Source: Euborellia annulipes
Lineage: Eukaryota; Arthropoda; Insecta; Dermaptera; Anisolabididae
Length of the DNA stretch: 64,000 nucleotides
NCBI GenBank assembly: GCA_023213315.1
Contig: JAKCPI010000413.1
Span: forward strand, 83,482-147,481
Direction: 5' to 3'
Shown piece by piece: positions 11,403-22,732 of this stretch; within the stretch, counting starts at the first letter, position 1, and each line of letters starts with the position of its first letter. A program made the position numbers and the translations under genes. The notes below the pieces were generated by a model. The model did no database searches and was not told the DNA's origin. It saw nothing but the letters and a program-made list of their open reading frames with translations.

Positions 11403-11765
11403 CTAGCCGCGCTGGCCGCCTTCGGGCCCCTTTCACCCTCCCTCCTAGACGCCACCTCTCAGCTGGCTTGGGCCTGGCGGACATTCGCCTTATCTTAATT
11501 ATGAAAAGAAAATTATTATTCCATTACAATCCAGTGCCTGCTTGAGGATTTGTTTACATGCAAAAAAATAACAGAATACATAAATATTTCTTTATACATT
11601 TCTTATGGGAGAAATCGTAACTTTATGAGTTAATAACTCAAAAAGTTATAGGAAATTCGGGATGAAAATAATTTTCCTGTAATCCCTAGAAAGTCCTCTT
11701 TAAGCATAAAATATTTTGTTTCGAAACTCCAAAGGCTTAGCGAATTATATAAATAAATATTTAGA
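11403..11765 (-). mobile_element. Helitron-like element (family H)
   Basis: It has CTAG at 11403-11406 (minus-strand 3' end) with a GC-rich tail, the conserved body, and TCTAAATATTTATTTATATA at the 5' end (11765). The GTCT block is reduced. Confidence 0.7.
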
Positions 11766-11906
11766 TAAAAAAAATCAAAGAATAGTTATTATTTCAAGGC
11801 AGAAAAGCAAACTACCCCCGTAAATATCCAAAATACACTAAAGCTATTTAAAAGGGAAACAAAATCAGCCATCATTGATCAGAAGGAACTTGAAAATATC
11901 TATAGT

Positions 11907-12250
11907 AAATGTCCGTACGATTGTCTGTCTGTCTGTGCCCGTGGGAATTTCGAAATGAGGTTCTGCACCCTAGTAAGCAATGTCTGCACCGAATGCCGCA
12001 TTCGCCCGAGCCCCGAGAAGGTCGATCAAAGAGGAGTTATGCAACAGTCTGCGTTACGAATAAAAGCCCGGAATATAAAGATATTTCCACAACCTGTAGG
12101 AATTTTGGGTGTTATTGAGAGAGTACAGGAAAAATAGCCCACATTTAAGGAGGCTCAAAAAATTTCCCATTGAAAAGGTTGAAAAAAAGCATAATTGTAA
12201 TAATAAAATAAAATAAAATCTTTCAAATTAAAAGTTATAAAAATTAAATT
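11907..12250 (+). repeat. family K repeat (Helitron-related)
   Basis: It starts TAAATGTCCGTACGATTGTC and has a body distinct from family H (TTATTGAGAGAGTACAGGAA, GAGGCTCAAAAAATTTCCCA). Related blocks lie at 1525-1720 (-), 37155-37376 (+), 48560-48735 (-), 50215-50290 (-) and 52190-52400 (+). Confidence 0.55.
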
Positions 12251-12268
12251 AAATTAAAGATAAATAAA

Positions 12269-12472
12269 TAACACTAGGTTAAGTTTCAAAAGGTTTTTAT
12301 TTTTAGCTTATGCACATTTCGACGTTAATACGTCATCCATCTTCAGAGCTATGAGGCAAAGTATTATTATTATTGTTAATTAATAATAAAATAGTTAGAA
12401 GATGGTGTATTAACGTCAAAATGCGCATTAAGCTAAAAATAAAAACCTTTTAAAACTTAACCTAGTGTTATT
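12269..12472. repeat. about 200-bp foldback with hammerhead-like core in left arm
   Basis: The sequence at 12270 (TAACACTAGGTTAAG) is repeated inverted at 12455-12470, and the arms stay similar for about 75 bp, including the AAAAGGTTTTTATTTTTAGCTT segment. The minus strand at 12316-12346 reads CTGAAGA, a spacer, a GACG/CGTC stem, then GAAAT. The right-arm copy has lost both core strands. Confidence 0.6.
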
Positions 12473-12899
12473 CGCATTTATTTACCCTTTGTTAAAATTA
12501 GATGAAAATTTAATCAAATTCAACGGTGAATTCTTTGGACTATATTATAAAAATTGTTATAATTAAGGCACTCATATAGATTAAAAGGTAATTTTTTAAT
12601 ATGTTATTTATCACTATCACAAACGTATAAAATAATTTTTTGAAGCAGATCTGACGAAGGGTTATCGTGTAATTAGTTATTAAAATTTAACATGTAGCCT
12701 ATAGGGAATGTAGACGAGCGTTTCGCACACATATCGAATTATGTAGCCACTCCTGATATTGATAAAAAAAAAAACAAAAAAAAAACTTTTATTTTTATCA
12801 ATTAACTTCCGTAGAATACGTTAAAAATAAAATCAAAATTTTTTAACGAAGGCATTTAAAAATATTTCAACAAGAAAGACAAAATGTCAGTCTGCTATA

Positions 12900-13267
12900 C
12901 AGTGGCGTAGTGAGCTTAATACCTTTTAGCGCCCCCCACCATTCGAAAACCATATACAGGGGGGTATATAGAAATTTTTTAGGGGGGCCCCGAACTTAAA
13001 AATTTTCCATTTTCCTGCCTGCGGAAAATTTTTTGCCCTGCTGTTAAAATCATTTTACCTTTTTTTTAGGGAGGCTAAATTTTGCGGAATTTTTCCCCCT
13101 TCCTGCGGAAAAATGTTATTTTTTTGCGTAACCAAATTTTCCCGTCACGCCGAAAAATTTTTTCCCGGACATTAAAATTATTTTTTGTTTTGCGGACCAT
13201 TTGGCGCCCCTTGTGAGTAGCGCCCGGGGCATGATGACCCCCCTTGCCCCCCCTCGCTACGCCACTG
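12900..13267. mobile_element. hAT-like MITE with perfect 8-bp target duplication
   Basis: The terminal inverted repeats are CAGTGGCGTAGTGAG and its partner ending CTCGCTACGCCACTG. CTGCTATA flanks both sides (12892-12899 and 13268-13275). The interior is G/C-tract rich (GGGGGGCCCC, CCCCCCTTGCC) and non-coding. Confidence 0.88.
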
Positions 13268-13275
13268 CTGCTATA

Positions 13276-14089
13276 TTAAAAAAAAATAAATAAGTTCCGT
13301 GACTCAGATTAGTTAGGAAACTCCGCATAAAATAAAACATGTTTCACGCTTTCACTTACATTTTCAATGGACGTTTCACGCTTTCACTTTAATTTTTTTT
13401 CCCAATTTTATCTTGCAAATCGCCCGTCCATTTACGGGGTACTGTCCGAACATCCTTAAATTTTTTCCTTTCGTCTGTCTGTCTGTTCCGCTTCCCCTGG
13501 ATATCTCCACAGTCAGGAAAGAAAAAACTAGGGCGTCTAGAACCCTTTCTTTTTTTTGCTTTGAATTAGAAATAATTATACCAACGCTATGTTTATTTGA
13601 ATTTCAATTTTAATTCCATTGCGTTTAATTATTCTTATCAGTTTTTATTTTTCTCAAAATAGAATAATGATTACTTCTTGAATCAATAAGTTCTCTTTTA
13701 TCACGATTTCTTTAATTTAAAATTTAAAAAAAATGTTTTTTTCTCTCTGTCTAAGGACATTTTATTTATTTTTTTTTAATTCCCACTGACTGAAAGGATT
13801 TTCATTGTCTCCAAAAGGGCAATCCCTGGAGGGATAGGGATGGGAAATCCGATATCTCTGCTTGTTTGTTGTACTTTGCTTCTTATTTGACTCTTCATCA
13901 GTCTCTTTTGTAAAGCTCGCAGAAAAATTGCTTAAAACTAATTGAAATTCTGAAATTTTTTTAAAAATAAAAAAAAAACTTGAAAACGAATAGAATAATC
14001 AAACAAACAAACATCAACCCATCTTCAGGACTGAGAGACTCATTCAAATATAGAATAAGCCTTGCGGCTTCACTTCCTTGGATCCCCCC
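13276..14089. other. intergenic, no gene seen
   Basis: AT-rich; a direct repeat of GTTTCACGCTTTCACTT at 13340 and 13374 is the only small structure. Confidence 0.45.
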
Positions 14090-14455
14090 TTAGCTGAGTC
14101 GTGCCCGCCTGCTGTGGATCCTCCATTTTTCTTAATTATAAAAAAAAAAAAAATTTGAGGCCATCAAATAAAAGTTTCACTTAAAAAAAAAATTATTATA
14201 ATTAGACCTATTCTAATCTAGTGTCTGCTTAATGATATTCATAGAATACACAAGAATACATAAATGTTTCCTGAAAATTTCCTATGGGAGAAATCGTAAC
14301 TTCAACAATTAATAACTCAAAAAGTTTCGGGACGAAAAGAATTTCCCTGTAATCCCTAGAAGGTCCTCTTTAAGCATATAAAATTTGAATTACGGGAAGT
14401 TGTTCAAATGTAGCGTTAGAGACAGACGGACAGACCATCGAATTGTATATATAGA
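14090..14455 (-). mobile_element. Helitron-like element (family H)
   Basis: The minus-strand 3' end is CTAA at 14090-14093, then a GC-rich tail and the conserved body. It ends at TATAGATACC with the 5' TC at 14455. The element carries a poly-A insertion around 14140-14155. Confidence 0.6.
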
Positions 14456-14499
14456 TACCATTAAATAACAAAACTACTGTAATAGATTATATACAAATT

Positions 14500-15110
14500 T
14501 CTATTATATACTTGAGAGAGAAAGTATTGGATTCATATTGAAAATCGATGTCGAGATTTTGACGGATATACACGTTTTGATGGTCTGTCTGTGTGTCTGT
14601 GAACAAAATATCTCAAGAACGAACAGAGCTAGGAGGTTGAAATTTTATATTTAAATAAGGTGGCCATGGCACGTGACACCAAGCTTTTGAACAAAATCGG
14701 CCAAAGAGTACTAATATTTTACTGATGTAATTTTTCAGTTTTTTTCAATTTTCCCAAAATTTGATCTAACGATTTTGATTAAAATTCAAAAATCAATTAT
14801 TTTTTAGATGCTCTTTAAATTGTATATTCTCATTTTGCCATCAAAATTGTTTGAAGCACACTTTACTCTTGTACTTCTTAGGAAAGATAGGAGAAATGAT
14901 TGCCATGGTAACAAAATATAAATATTTTCCCATGTTTATAAATTTTACCTCGGGCTTGGCGTAGATGTTAGCGTGTTAGCCTCGTATACCAAGAGTCGCG
15001 GGTTCCGATGATTTTATTTAAGCCATTTGGATATCAAAATCTGTTGTGACCAGAATACAACTTTCGATTACCGAAGGTTGTGGGTTGTGCGACCAGTCAC
15101 ACCAGATTTT
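14500..15110 (+). mobile_element. family A copy with tRNA-like insertion
   Basis: It runs from GAGAGAAAGTATTGGATTCA to AGTCACACCAGATTTTTT; the block 14951-15028 is foreign (tRNA-like). Confidence 0.72.
14953..15024 (+). other. tRNA-like 72-nt unit (SINE head) inside family A
   Basis: GGCTT and AAGCC pair as an acceptor-like stem exactly 72 nt apart. Box A (TGGCGTAGATGTTAGCG) and a box B-like GGTTCCGAT are present. The anticodon and T stems do not fold cleanly, so it is probably a tRNA-derived SINE head rather than a working tRNA. It interrupts the A copy at 14500-15110. Confidence 0.5.
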
Positions 15111-15461
15111 TTAACATTTTTTTCCACCTTTAAAAGAACAAATTTATTCATATATTTAATCAAAATGAATGAATTTTAAACGCACAGCCCGGACAAGATG
15201 GTTGCTGCTAGTTCTATTATAAAAATTAATGAGCCCTACACAAAATTTAATCATCTAATTTAATGCTTTAATGGTTTTTAAAGTTTGCATGTTACGCATT
15301 ATATAATATATAGCTAACGAACGTTTAGCTCAACTAAATAAACTTTTCCAACCTCAACATGTTTTTAGTTATTAGGTTACTGTTTTCTGTACGGTTGAGA
15401 AATTACCGTTAAATAATAAATAATCTATTATTTCAATACATCGTCTTTAAAATAAAAACAA

Positions 15462-15920
15462 ATCTGGTGTGACTGGTAGCATAACATTCTCTTATCTTCA
15501 GTAATAGAAAATTGTTTTCTGTGCTTGTCACATCTGTCATATATTATTAGGAGAATTTTTAATCATAGACCAGGTTTTTGTATTAAATATTTATTAAAAA
15601 TATATAAACAACTTTTGACTGTTTTTCTGAGTAAGTACTGTGCACTTGCTCCGATTCAAGTGAACCAACTGTCATGTCCGTTACTTGCCTTTTTATATAC
15701 AGCGACGTCAGCGCCATCTGTCGGCATTTCTGTGAAGTTAGATTCAAATTTTCCCGCTATTTTCTACTCATTTCCATGAAGTTAGTCACAATTATCAAAA
15801 CAAGTGTTTACAGGGAGTGTCGTCATATATTTAGTTTCCGACCGAACAGTACATTGGAATTCAAGATATAAAACATGGGAAAATATTTATATTTTGTTAC
15901 CTATCTTTTCTATGAATCCA
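15462..15920 (-). mobile_element. family A 3' end interrupted by about 270 bp
   Basis: The hairpin at 15462-15535 is separated from ATATTTAGTTTCCGACCG (15826) by an insert. The insert contains a segment (15620-15672) that recurs inverted at 8680-8745 in the six-cysteine gene intron. Confidence 0.55.
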
Positions 15921-16019
15921 ATCTCCAAAAAATTAAACCCTCACCCTCGAAAACCTCACTGATGATTTTGAGGTTTAAACAGGAATTTATGGGAGGTCAA
16001 ATGTGGAAATAAAAAAAAA

Positions 16020-16160
16020 AAAAAAATCAAATGTACCGTACTGTCGGAAACTAAATATATCCCGACACAAAAAAGTCTGGTGTGACAATCACAGAACTCA
16101 ACTTTTTTTTACCAAAGAGAAATTTGTGTGCTTTAAGACCAGTCATACCAGATTTTTTTT
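16020..16160 (+). mobile_element. family A 3' end fragment
   Basis: ACTGTCGGAAACTAAATATA precedes a decayed hairpin ending AGTCATACCAGATTTTT. Confidence 0.65.
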
Positions 16161-16695
16161 AGTCCTACCTAAGATTAAAATTATTTTTGTTTTCCAATAA
16201 CGTCATATTTTTTAAAGTTGTCAAATATTTTATTTTTAATAAAAGGTGAAATACAAAAAAGGCCTTATTATTATTGATGTGTTGTTGAAATACGTGCCTG
16301 TTTTAAATGATTTTTTTTTGTTTCCAAGGGATGAAATGTGATTCTTATTCGCCGGAATAAAACGGAATTCGAAATACATAACTTAATTGGAATGAGACCG
16401 CCGGCCGCGTTGACCCCAAGAGATGAAAACAAACACAATGAAATGACAGAACAATATTATTCATACCAATTTTAATTTATTGCTCTGAGATTTTTTTTGT
16501 TCATAATTCATGAATGTCTCCTTTACGACCAGCCCATGAATCCTATCCGTGATTTTAATATTTTCCGTTTCCATGTCAGAGTCCATCGGGACTTATTTTA
16601 TAGTTCTTCAAATAAATATACAATAGTAATAAAAATCAAATTAAAAAATGATATATTTTTACCTTTTCTTAAAAAAAAGAAACCTTGACACGATC

Positions 16696-16765
16696 CAAGA
16701 GCGGATACAATGGGGGGTAAAGGGGGTAATTACCCCCTCCCGAAACACCTCTGGACCCGCCCTTG
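16696..16765. mobile_element. 70-bp family B deletion derivative with 8-bp target duplication
   Basis: CAAGAGCGGATAC at the left and GACCCGCCCTTG at the right are the family B ends. ACACGATC flanks both sides exactly (16688-16695, 16766-16773). Confidence 0.82.
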
Positions 16766-16799
16766 ACACGATCTTCAATTGAGTAATAAGAATCAAGAA

Positions 16800-17374
16800 T
16801 TTAGAGAAGAACCCTTTGGCAAGAGAAAGTTGTGTACTGTGCTTGTCACACCAGATTTTTAGTGTCGAGATATATTTAGTTGCTCTTAGCATTTTAGTTC
16901 CAAACTTGATTCATAGATGGCGCTGAGCTACGAATGCTTCCCCATCAGTAAAGTGTACTCTGAAACGATTTCCACGAAAAATTTCACTGATATACTTTTT
17001 AAAGAGAAACTGAAAAATAGTTCATTTATGAATTTTAATTAAAATCCTTGGAGCAGATTTTGAGAAAATTGAAAAAAAAAAACTGAAAAATTGCATCAGT
17101 AAAGTATGTAGTACTCTTTGGCCGATTTTGTCCTAAAGCTTCGTGTCACGTCCCAGGGGGGTGCCTAACTAAAATATAAAATTTTTTTTTTTTTTTTTCC
17201 CCGGGGCAAGTTCTTTTTGTTATTGAGATATTTTGTTCACAGACAGACCATGTCGCGAAAACCACTTTTTTAGGATTCCGGGGTCCTCTAAACGTGTATA
17301 TCCATCAAAATCTCGACATCGAATTTTTGGAATGAATCCAATACTTTCTATATATTTCATATATAGGATAAGAG
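16800..17374 (-). mobile_element. family A copy, half hairpin
   Basis: It runs from GAGAAAGTTGTGTACTGTGC with one arm of the 3' hairpin to GGATAAGAGAAAGTAAAAA. A T-tract and CCCCGGGG occur at 17180-17205. Confidence 0.65.
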
Positions 17375-17375
17375 A

Positions 17376-17900
17376 AAGTAAAAAATCTAGTGTTACTGGT
17401 CGCAGACCAGATTCTTGTCAAGATTTTGAAATTTTGAGGTCCCCTCAGTCCAAAGTGGGTCCCACAAAATGGTCCTTCTGTGCGGCTGTCTTGCAATTCA
17501 GACAATGAAGGGAATTGAGCTGCGAGGTTGAAATTTTATATTTATGTACACCATTCTGAAGCGTGAAAAGCTTTTAAACAAAATAGGTCAAAGAGTATTA
17601 GTATTTTACTAGTTTACTGATGTACTTTGCCGTTTTTTCCCCGATTTTCTCAAAATTCACTCAAATGATTTTGTTTAGATGCTCTTTAAAATGCAATTAT
17701 TCCCATTTTGCTCTTGTAATCTTTTAAATCACACTTTATTCTTGTACGTTCATGAGAAAGATGGAAGAAATCTTTGATAAATTTTTCAAACGTAATTTAG
17801 GAAACTAAATCTATGTCGACCCATAAAATCTGGTGGGACAAGCACATAACACAACAGAAAAAGAAAGTTCCGTGCTATGCGACCAGTCACACCGTATTTC
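17376..17900 (+). mobile_element. family A copy, rearranged 5' end
   Basis: It lies head to head with the preceding copy and ends GACCAGTCACACCGTATTTC. Confidence 0.6.
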
Positions 17901-18127
17901 TTTTCCCTAATATTTTTATTAAAGAAAACCACATCTAGTTCTATTCACTAGTAACTATTAAATATAGCTACACAGCTACAAACTCACAAAAAAAGGTCTC
18001 TAAACTCATATTTAATTTAATTTCGTTTCATTGAATTTTTTTACGAAAAAGTTGGCTTTTTAAAAATTTTAAGAGTCTAAAGTGCTTTACTTGGGGGGGG
18101 GGAACTAATGTATATATATAATGTATA

Positions 18128-18391
18128 TGTAAGGGGTTGAGGTTGCTTATTTTTTGGCGACATTGTTTGTATATATTAATTTACAATATATTTGCAAAAC
18201 GACACGATTTAAGTTCACTTAGCACTTTAAATTCAGTTTAAATAATGGAAAGAGTGGGCAGGCAAGCTAGCACGTGCTTGATGGTCTGTTCACTGTTTGG
18301 CACTTTCACACTTAGAAAATTGTTTTATATTAACTGTAATGTATTCACTAATTGCACAACGTTGAATTTTATTCAAATGCTTGAAAGATGG
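18128..18391 (-). other. putative internal remnant of the LTR element
   Basis: This interval lies between the 17-bp repeat shared with the LTR end and the PBS. It contains no coding frame. It may be leader sequence of a collapsed element. Confidence 0.3.
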
Positions 18392-18409
18392 GCCCCACGT
18401 TGGGCGCCA
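18392..18409 (-). other. primer-binding-site-like sequence of an LTR retrotransposon
   Basis: The minus strand reads TGGCGCCCAACGTGGGGC directly after a CCCCTTACA end. TGGCGCCCAAC is a typical tRNA-primed minus-strand initiation site of Ty3/gypsy-type elements and normally lies within a few bases of the 5' LTR. Confidence 0.55.
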
Positions 18410-18411
18410 AT

Positions 18412-18826
18412 TGTAAGGGGTTGAGGTTCTTCTCTCATCAAATAAAATTCGGTTTTGTAACTTTAATGAAATTTATTAATTAACACACACAATTAAATAT
18501 AAAAAGGTTGTAAACTTGAATAAAGTGAATTTAAAATGAAATTATAAAAAGAGTTGAAGAAAACAGATTGAAAGTTGAAACGCAAGTGTTATCTTGAGGT
18601 GAATATAAGTGAGAATGGAACATGGGGTTGTAACTCACAGGATTTGACAGCTGAAAAGTTGTTCCACCAGTCCGCCTCTGTCGCTAGCGTCGCGCCTTGA
18701 CTCCGCCCACCAAAGCCCCTTCCCTTCGTTTGAAAAGCAATATGCATCCCTACATGCATTCCCTGATCACCAGCTGATCACAACCATAGCTGCATAGATC
18801 ATTTTCCATTCCATGTTCCATACATA
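18412..18826 (-). mobile_element. probable 5' LTR remnant next to the PBS
   Basis: In minus orientation the block starts TGTATGGAACATGG and ends CAACCCCTTACA, giving TG...CA termini for about 415 bp next to a PBS-like sequence. Its GC-rich part (18660-18720) resembles the island at 20370-20600. A 17-bp copy of its end (TGTAAGGGGTTGAGGTT on plus) recurs at 18128-18144, possibly marking the far LTR of a deleted element. No gag or pol frame is visible. Confidence 0.45.
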
Positions 18827-19387
18827 TTGCACGTGCTTTGTGAACTTGTAGATTCTCAAATTTGTTTTTCTTTTATTAAACATCTTTAAAGATATTTTAT
18901 TATTATTATTGTTTTTATTAATTTTAATTTATTTTATTTAGAAAAAAATCGGTTTATAAATATTGTATATGCCATGATACAGGAAAGGAAACTAGATTGC
19001 ATCTTTTTTCTGGTTCGCCAAAGGTGTTTATTAAAGCTTTTGTGGTTTGTATTATTATGGCAGTTTTTAATTATAAACCATATTTGTACAAATTATTTAT
19101 TAAAAATAATATATACAAATGGGTCTATAATTAAAAACTGTCATAATAATAATAATACAAACCACAAAAGCTTTAATAAACACCTTTGGCGAACCAGAAA
19201 AACTTTGCAATCAGTTTCCTTTCCTGTATCATGGCATATACAATATTTATAAACCATTTTTTTCTAAATAAAATAAATTAAAATTAATAAAAACAATAAT
19301 AATAATAAAATATCTTTAAAGATGTTTAATAAAAGAAAAACAAATTTGAGAATCTACAAGTTCCAAAGCACGTGTAATATGTATAAA
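18823..19387. repeat. 565-bp near-perfect palindrome (foldback element)
   Basis: The left arm, from ATACATATTGCACGTGCTTT, is matched by the right arm ending AAAGCACGTGTAATATGTAT. Matching continues through the ATTATTATTATTG run, the CCATGATACAGGAAAGGAAA block (18973) and the GGTTCGCCAAAGGTGTTTAT block (19013) to a short loop near 19100. Only a few mismatches and indels separate the arms, so the structure is young or maintained. No coding is apparent. Confidence 0.85.
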
Positions 19388-19417
19388 TTATAAATTTCAT
19401 TCATGTTATTTGTTAAC

Positions 19418-20107
19418 CAATTTTTTACTTTCTCTTACCTATGTATATATGTAATATATATATAGAGAGAAAGTATTGGATTCATGTCAAAAATTCGATG
19501 TCGAGATTTTGATGGATATACACGTTTTGAGGTCCCCTGAATCCAAAAGTGGTTTTCGCGACATGGTCTGTCTGTGGGTGGGTGGGTGGGTGGGTGGGGT
19601 GTGTGTGGGTGTGTGTTCAATTTTAAGGATGAAGGAATTGACCTACGAGGTTGAAATTTTATATTTAAGTTAAACACCCCCGGGACCGGAAAAATAAGCT
19701 TTTAATCAAAATCGGCCAAAGATTACTAGTACTTTACTGATGTACTTTTTCAGTTTTTTTCGATTTTCTCAAAATTTGCTCCAACGATTTTTTTTAAAAT
19801 TCAAAAATCAATTATTTTTTAGATGCTCTTTCAAATGTATATTCTCATTTTGCAATTGAAATCTTCTGAAGACCACTTTACTCTTGTATTTCATAGGGAA
19901 GATAGGAGAAATGGTTGCTATGGTAACAAAATATAAATATTTTCCCATACTTATAAATTTTACATCTGAATTCATATGTTCCGTACTGTCGGGAACTAAA
20001 TATATGTCGACACAAAAAATCTGGTGTGACAAGCACAGAACACAACTTTCGATTACCGAAGGTAAGAGAAAGTTGTGTGCTGTGCGCCAGTCACACCAGA
20101 TTTTTTA
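19418..20107 (+). mobile_element. family A, full length
   Basis: Both terminal hairpins are intact (19430-19475, 20018-20105). The GGGTGGGTGGGTGGG microsatellite lies at 19577-19597. Confidence 0.85.
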
Positions 20108-20349
20108 AAACTGTTTGGAAATATTTTTTTGAATATAGCTTTGAATGATAGCAATGTATCTTATAGTTATTTATGCAGATAAATGTGAATTATAATGAGA
20201 AAAAAATTAAAATCTCTACTCTGAAATTATATTTTTTTCTTTTTTTTAATACCCTATGCTTCTATATATATTCGACTTTATTAAACAATAATTTTTATTA
20301 AAATAAAAAAAAATAAAAAAATATATATATATAAGTTATATTTTGGTAT

Positions 20350-20615
20350 AGAATCATTTGGGAGAGCATATTGGTGGGCGGAGCCTAGGCGGAGCCACGC
20401 TTCGAACGCCACCTGGCCGACTGCCGAACAAACGTTTGACATGTTTGACAGGCTTTCCAATCTATATTATCTATGGAATGGAATGAATTGAAAAAACGTG
20501 CGAGTACTCCAATTGGGAGTCAGAGTAAAGTCAGAGAGGTTAACACGGAGACCGGCCAGTCAACAGGAGGAGCCAGTCAGCCCAATGGCGGCCAAGGTGT
20601 AGACGTTGTTACATA
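20350..20615 (+). other. GC-rich island related to the putative LTR
   Basis: TTGGTGGGCGGAGCCTAGGC resembles the minus strand near 18700 (TTGGTGGGCGGAGTCAAGGC). It ends GACGTTGTTACA before a TA run. A solo LTR is possible; an exon cannot be excluded, but no open frame stands out. Confidence 0.35.
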
Positions 20616-21012
20616 TATATATATATATAAATAAAAGAAGAGGAAATTTAAATTTGTTCATATTTCTAAGCCACCACATGTATTAATCAGAACTAATCAT
20701 GACATAAATACAATCTCCAAGTTCTTTTTAAATTCGTAACATAACAATGAATAGTAATAATTTGTGTTGTCAAGGTTTAAATAAAAAAAAAAAAAAAAAT
20801 ATCCCCACACGAGGTCATTTTTCAAGTTAATTTACTTAGGCCTGACTAAGAGCATTATGGTTAGCCAACATAAAATATGGAATATTTTATTTTAGATAAG
20901 GTTACGAGTAAATAAATCACACTCAGAGTTTAAGCCTAATGTGATGATCCGTGATATTAATACAGTGGGCAAATAAATTTTCTCCTTTCTTTTGCAGATA
21001 TTATTCTGTAAA
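20616..21012. other. intergenic, no gene seen
   Basis: A TA-dinucleotide run at 20609-20627 and a poly-A run at 20787-20800, otherwise unstructured. Confidence 0.45.
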
Positions 21013-21508
21013 ATCTGGTGTGAGTGGTCGCACAGCACACATAAACAAAGGAAAATATTTATATTTTGTTACAATTTCTCCTATCTTCTCTATGAAGCAC
21101 AAGAGTAAAGTGTGCTTCAAAAGATTTCAAGCGCAAAATGAGAATATACATATTAAAGAGCATCTAAAAAATAATTGATTTTTTAATTTTAATCAAAATC
21201 GTTAAAGTGAATTTTGAGAAAATCGAAAAAAAAACTAAAAAAGTACATCAGTAGAGTACTAGTACTCTTTGGTCGATTTTGTTCAAAAGCTTAGTGTCAC
21301 GTGCCAGGAGGGTGCCTAACTTAAATATAAAATTTCAATCTCCTAGCTCTCTTTGTTCTTGAGATATTTTGTTCTCAGATAGACCATTTTGTGAGACCCA
21401 CTTTTTTGGACTCATGGACTTCTACATGTATATCCATCAAAATCTCGACATGAATCCAATACTTTCTCTCTTTCTATATCAACATATACAGGTAAAAAGA
21501 AAGTAAAA
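21013..21508 (-). mobile_element. family A, 3' hairpin half deleted
   Basis: The first arm (CTGGTGTGAGTGGTCGCACA) jumps straight into the core; the 5' end at 21470-21508 is intact. Confidence 0.7.
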
Positions 21509-21884
21509 ACGAAATAATCCCTTCCAAATGATATCAAATTACTTTTGTTAATACTTTGCAAACAAAAGAAGGTAAAAAATTTTTTTTTTTTTTTTAATAT
21601 AACCTGAGAAATATCAAAAATGAATATAATACTATTTATTAATATTATATTCATTTTAATAAAGTCTCTATCTCTTGGTTATAAAATATTTTCATGATAT
21701 CTTGTTTTTATCAAATTAACTGGAGAAATGAAGCCACATTTATATCTAGAACAAAATAAAAGGGATTTTATATCAATAAATTTTTCCAACTTTTAATCTA
21801 TTGACTGTCACAGTGACGTTCTACACTTTTGTTCCTCGTGATTTTCAATATATTATTTATTCAGTTCCCTGTATCATGAACAAA

Positions 21885-22592
21885 ATTCTAAACTTCCTAC
21901 AAAAACTTGAATATAAAATCGGAACCTCCTAGCTGTTTTTGTTCTTGAGATATTTTGTGTCAGATAGACAGACCACTTTTTGTGGACTCAGAGGACCTTA
22001 AAACATGTATGTCGAAATTTTAAAATTTTGAGGCTTTCTGAGTCCAAAGTATGTCTCTCAAAAGGGTCTGTTTGTGAACAAAATATCTCAGGAACGAAAA
22101 GAACTAGGAGGTTGAAATTTTATATTTAAGTTTGGCACCCTCCATGGGACGTGACACGAAGCTTTTGAACAAAATCGGCCAAAGAGTACTAGTACTTTAC
22201 TGATGCACTTTTTCAGTTTTTTTCGATTTTCTCAAAATTCGCTCCAATGATTTTGAGTAAAATTCATAACTCAATTATTTTTCAGATGCTCCTTAAAATG
22301 TATATTCTCATTTTTCTCTCTAAATTGTTTGAAACACACTTTACTTTTGTACTTCATAGGAAAGATAGGTAACAAAATATAAATATTTTCCCATGTTTTA
22401 TATCTTGAATTCCAATGCACTGTTCGGTCTTTTTGTTCTGGAGATATTTTTTTCACATATACAGCTACGTTGTTAGCTTTTTAGAATTCAGACCTCAAAA
22501 CGTGTAACTTATATCCATCAAAATCTCGATATCGAATTTTTGACATAAACCTAATACTCTTTATATATTAACATATATAGGTAAGAGAAAGT
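21885..22592. repeat. rearranged family A fragments in alternating orientation
   Basis: The order is minus (21885-22000), plus (22000-22425), minus (22425-22592), joined at internal points. It looks like inversion or template switching between copies. Confidence 0.6.
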
Positions 22593-22732
22593 AAAAATCT
22601 GGAAGTGATGCTTGCACTTTCCTTTGAAGAAGAAGAATAAAGTGTGCTTTAAAAGGCGAAATGAGAATATAGCCTATGTTTTAATTTATTTATGCGAAAT
22701 TCGAGCGAATTTTGAGAAAATCGCAAAAAATT

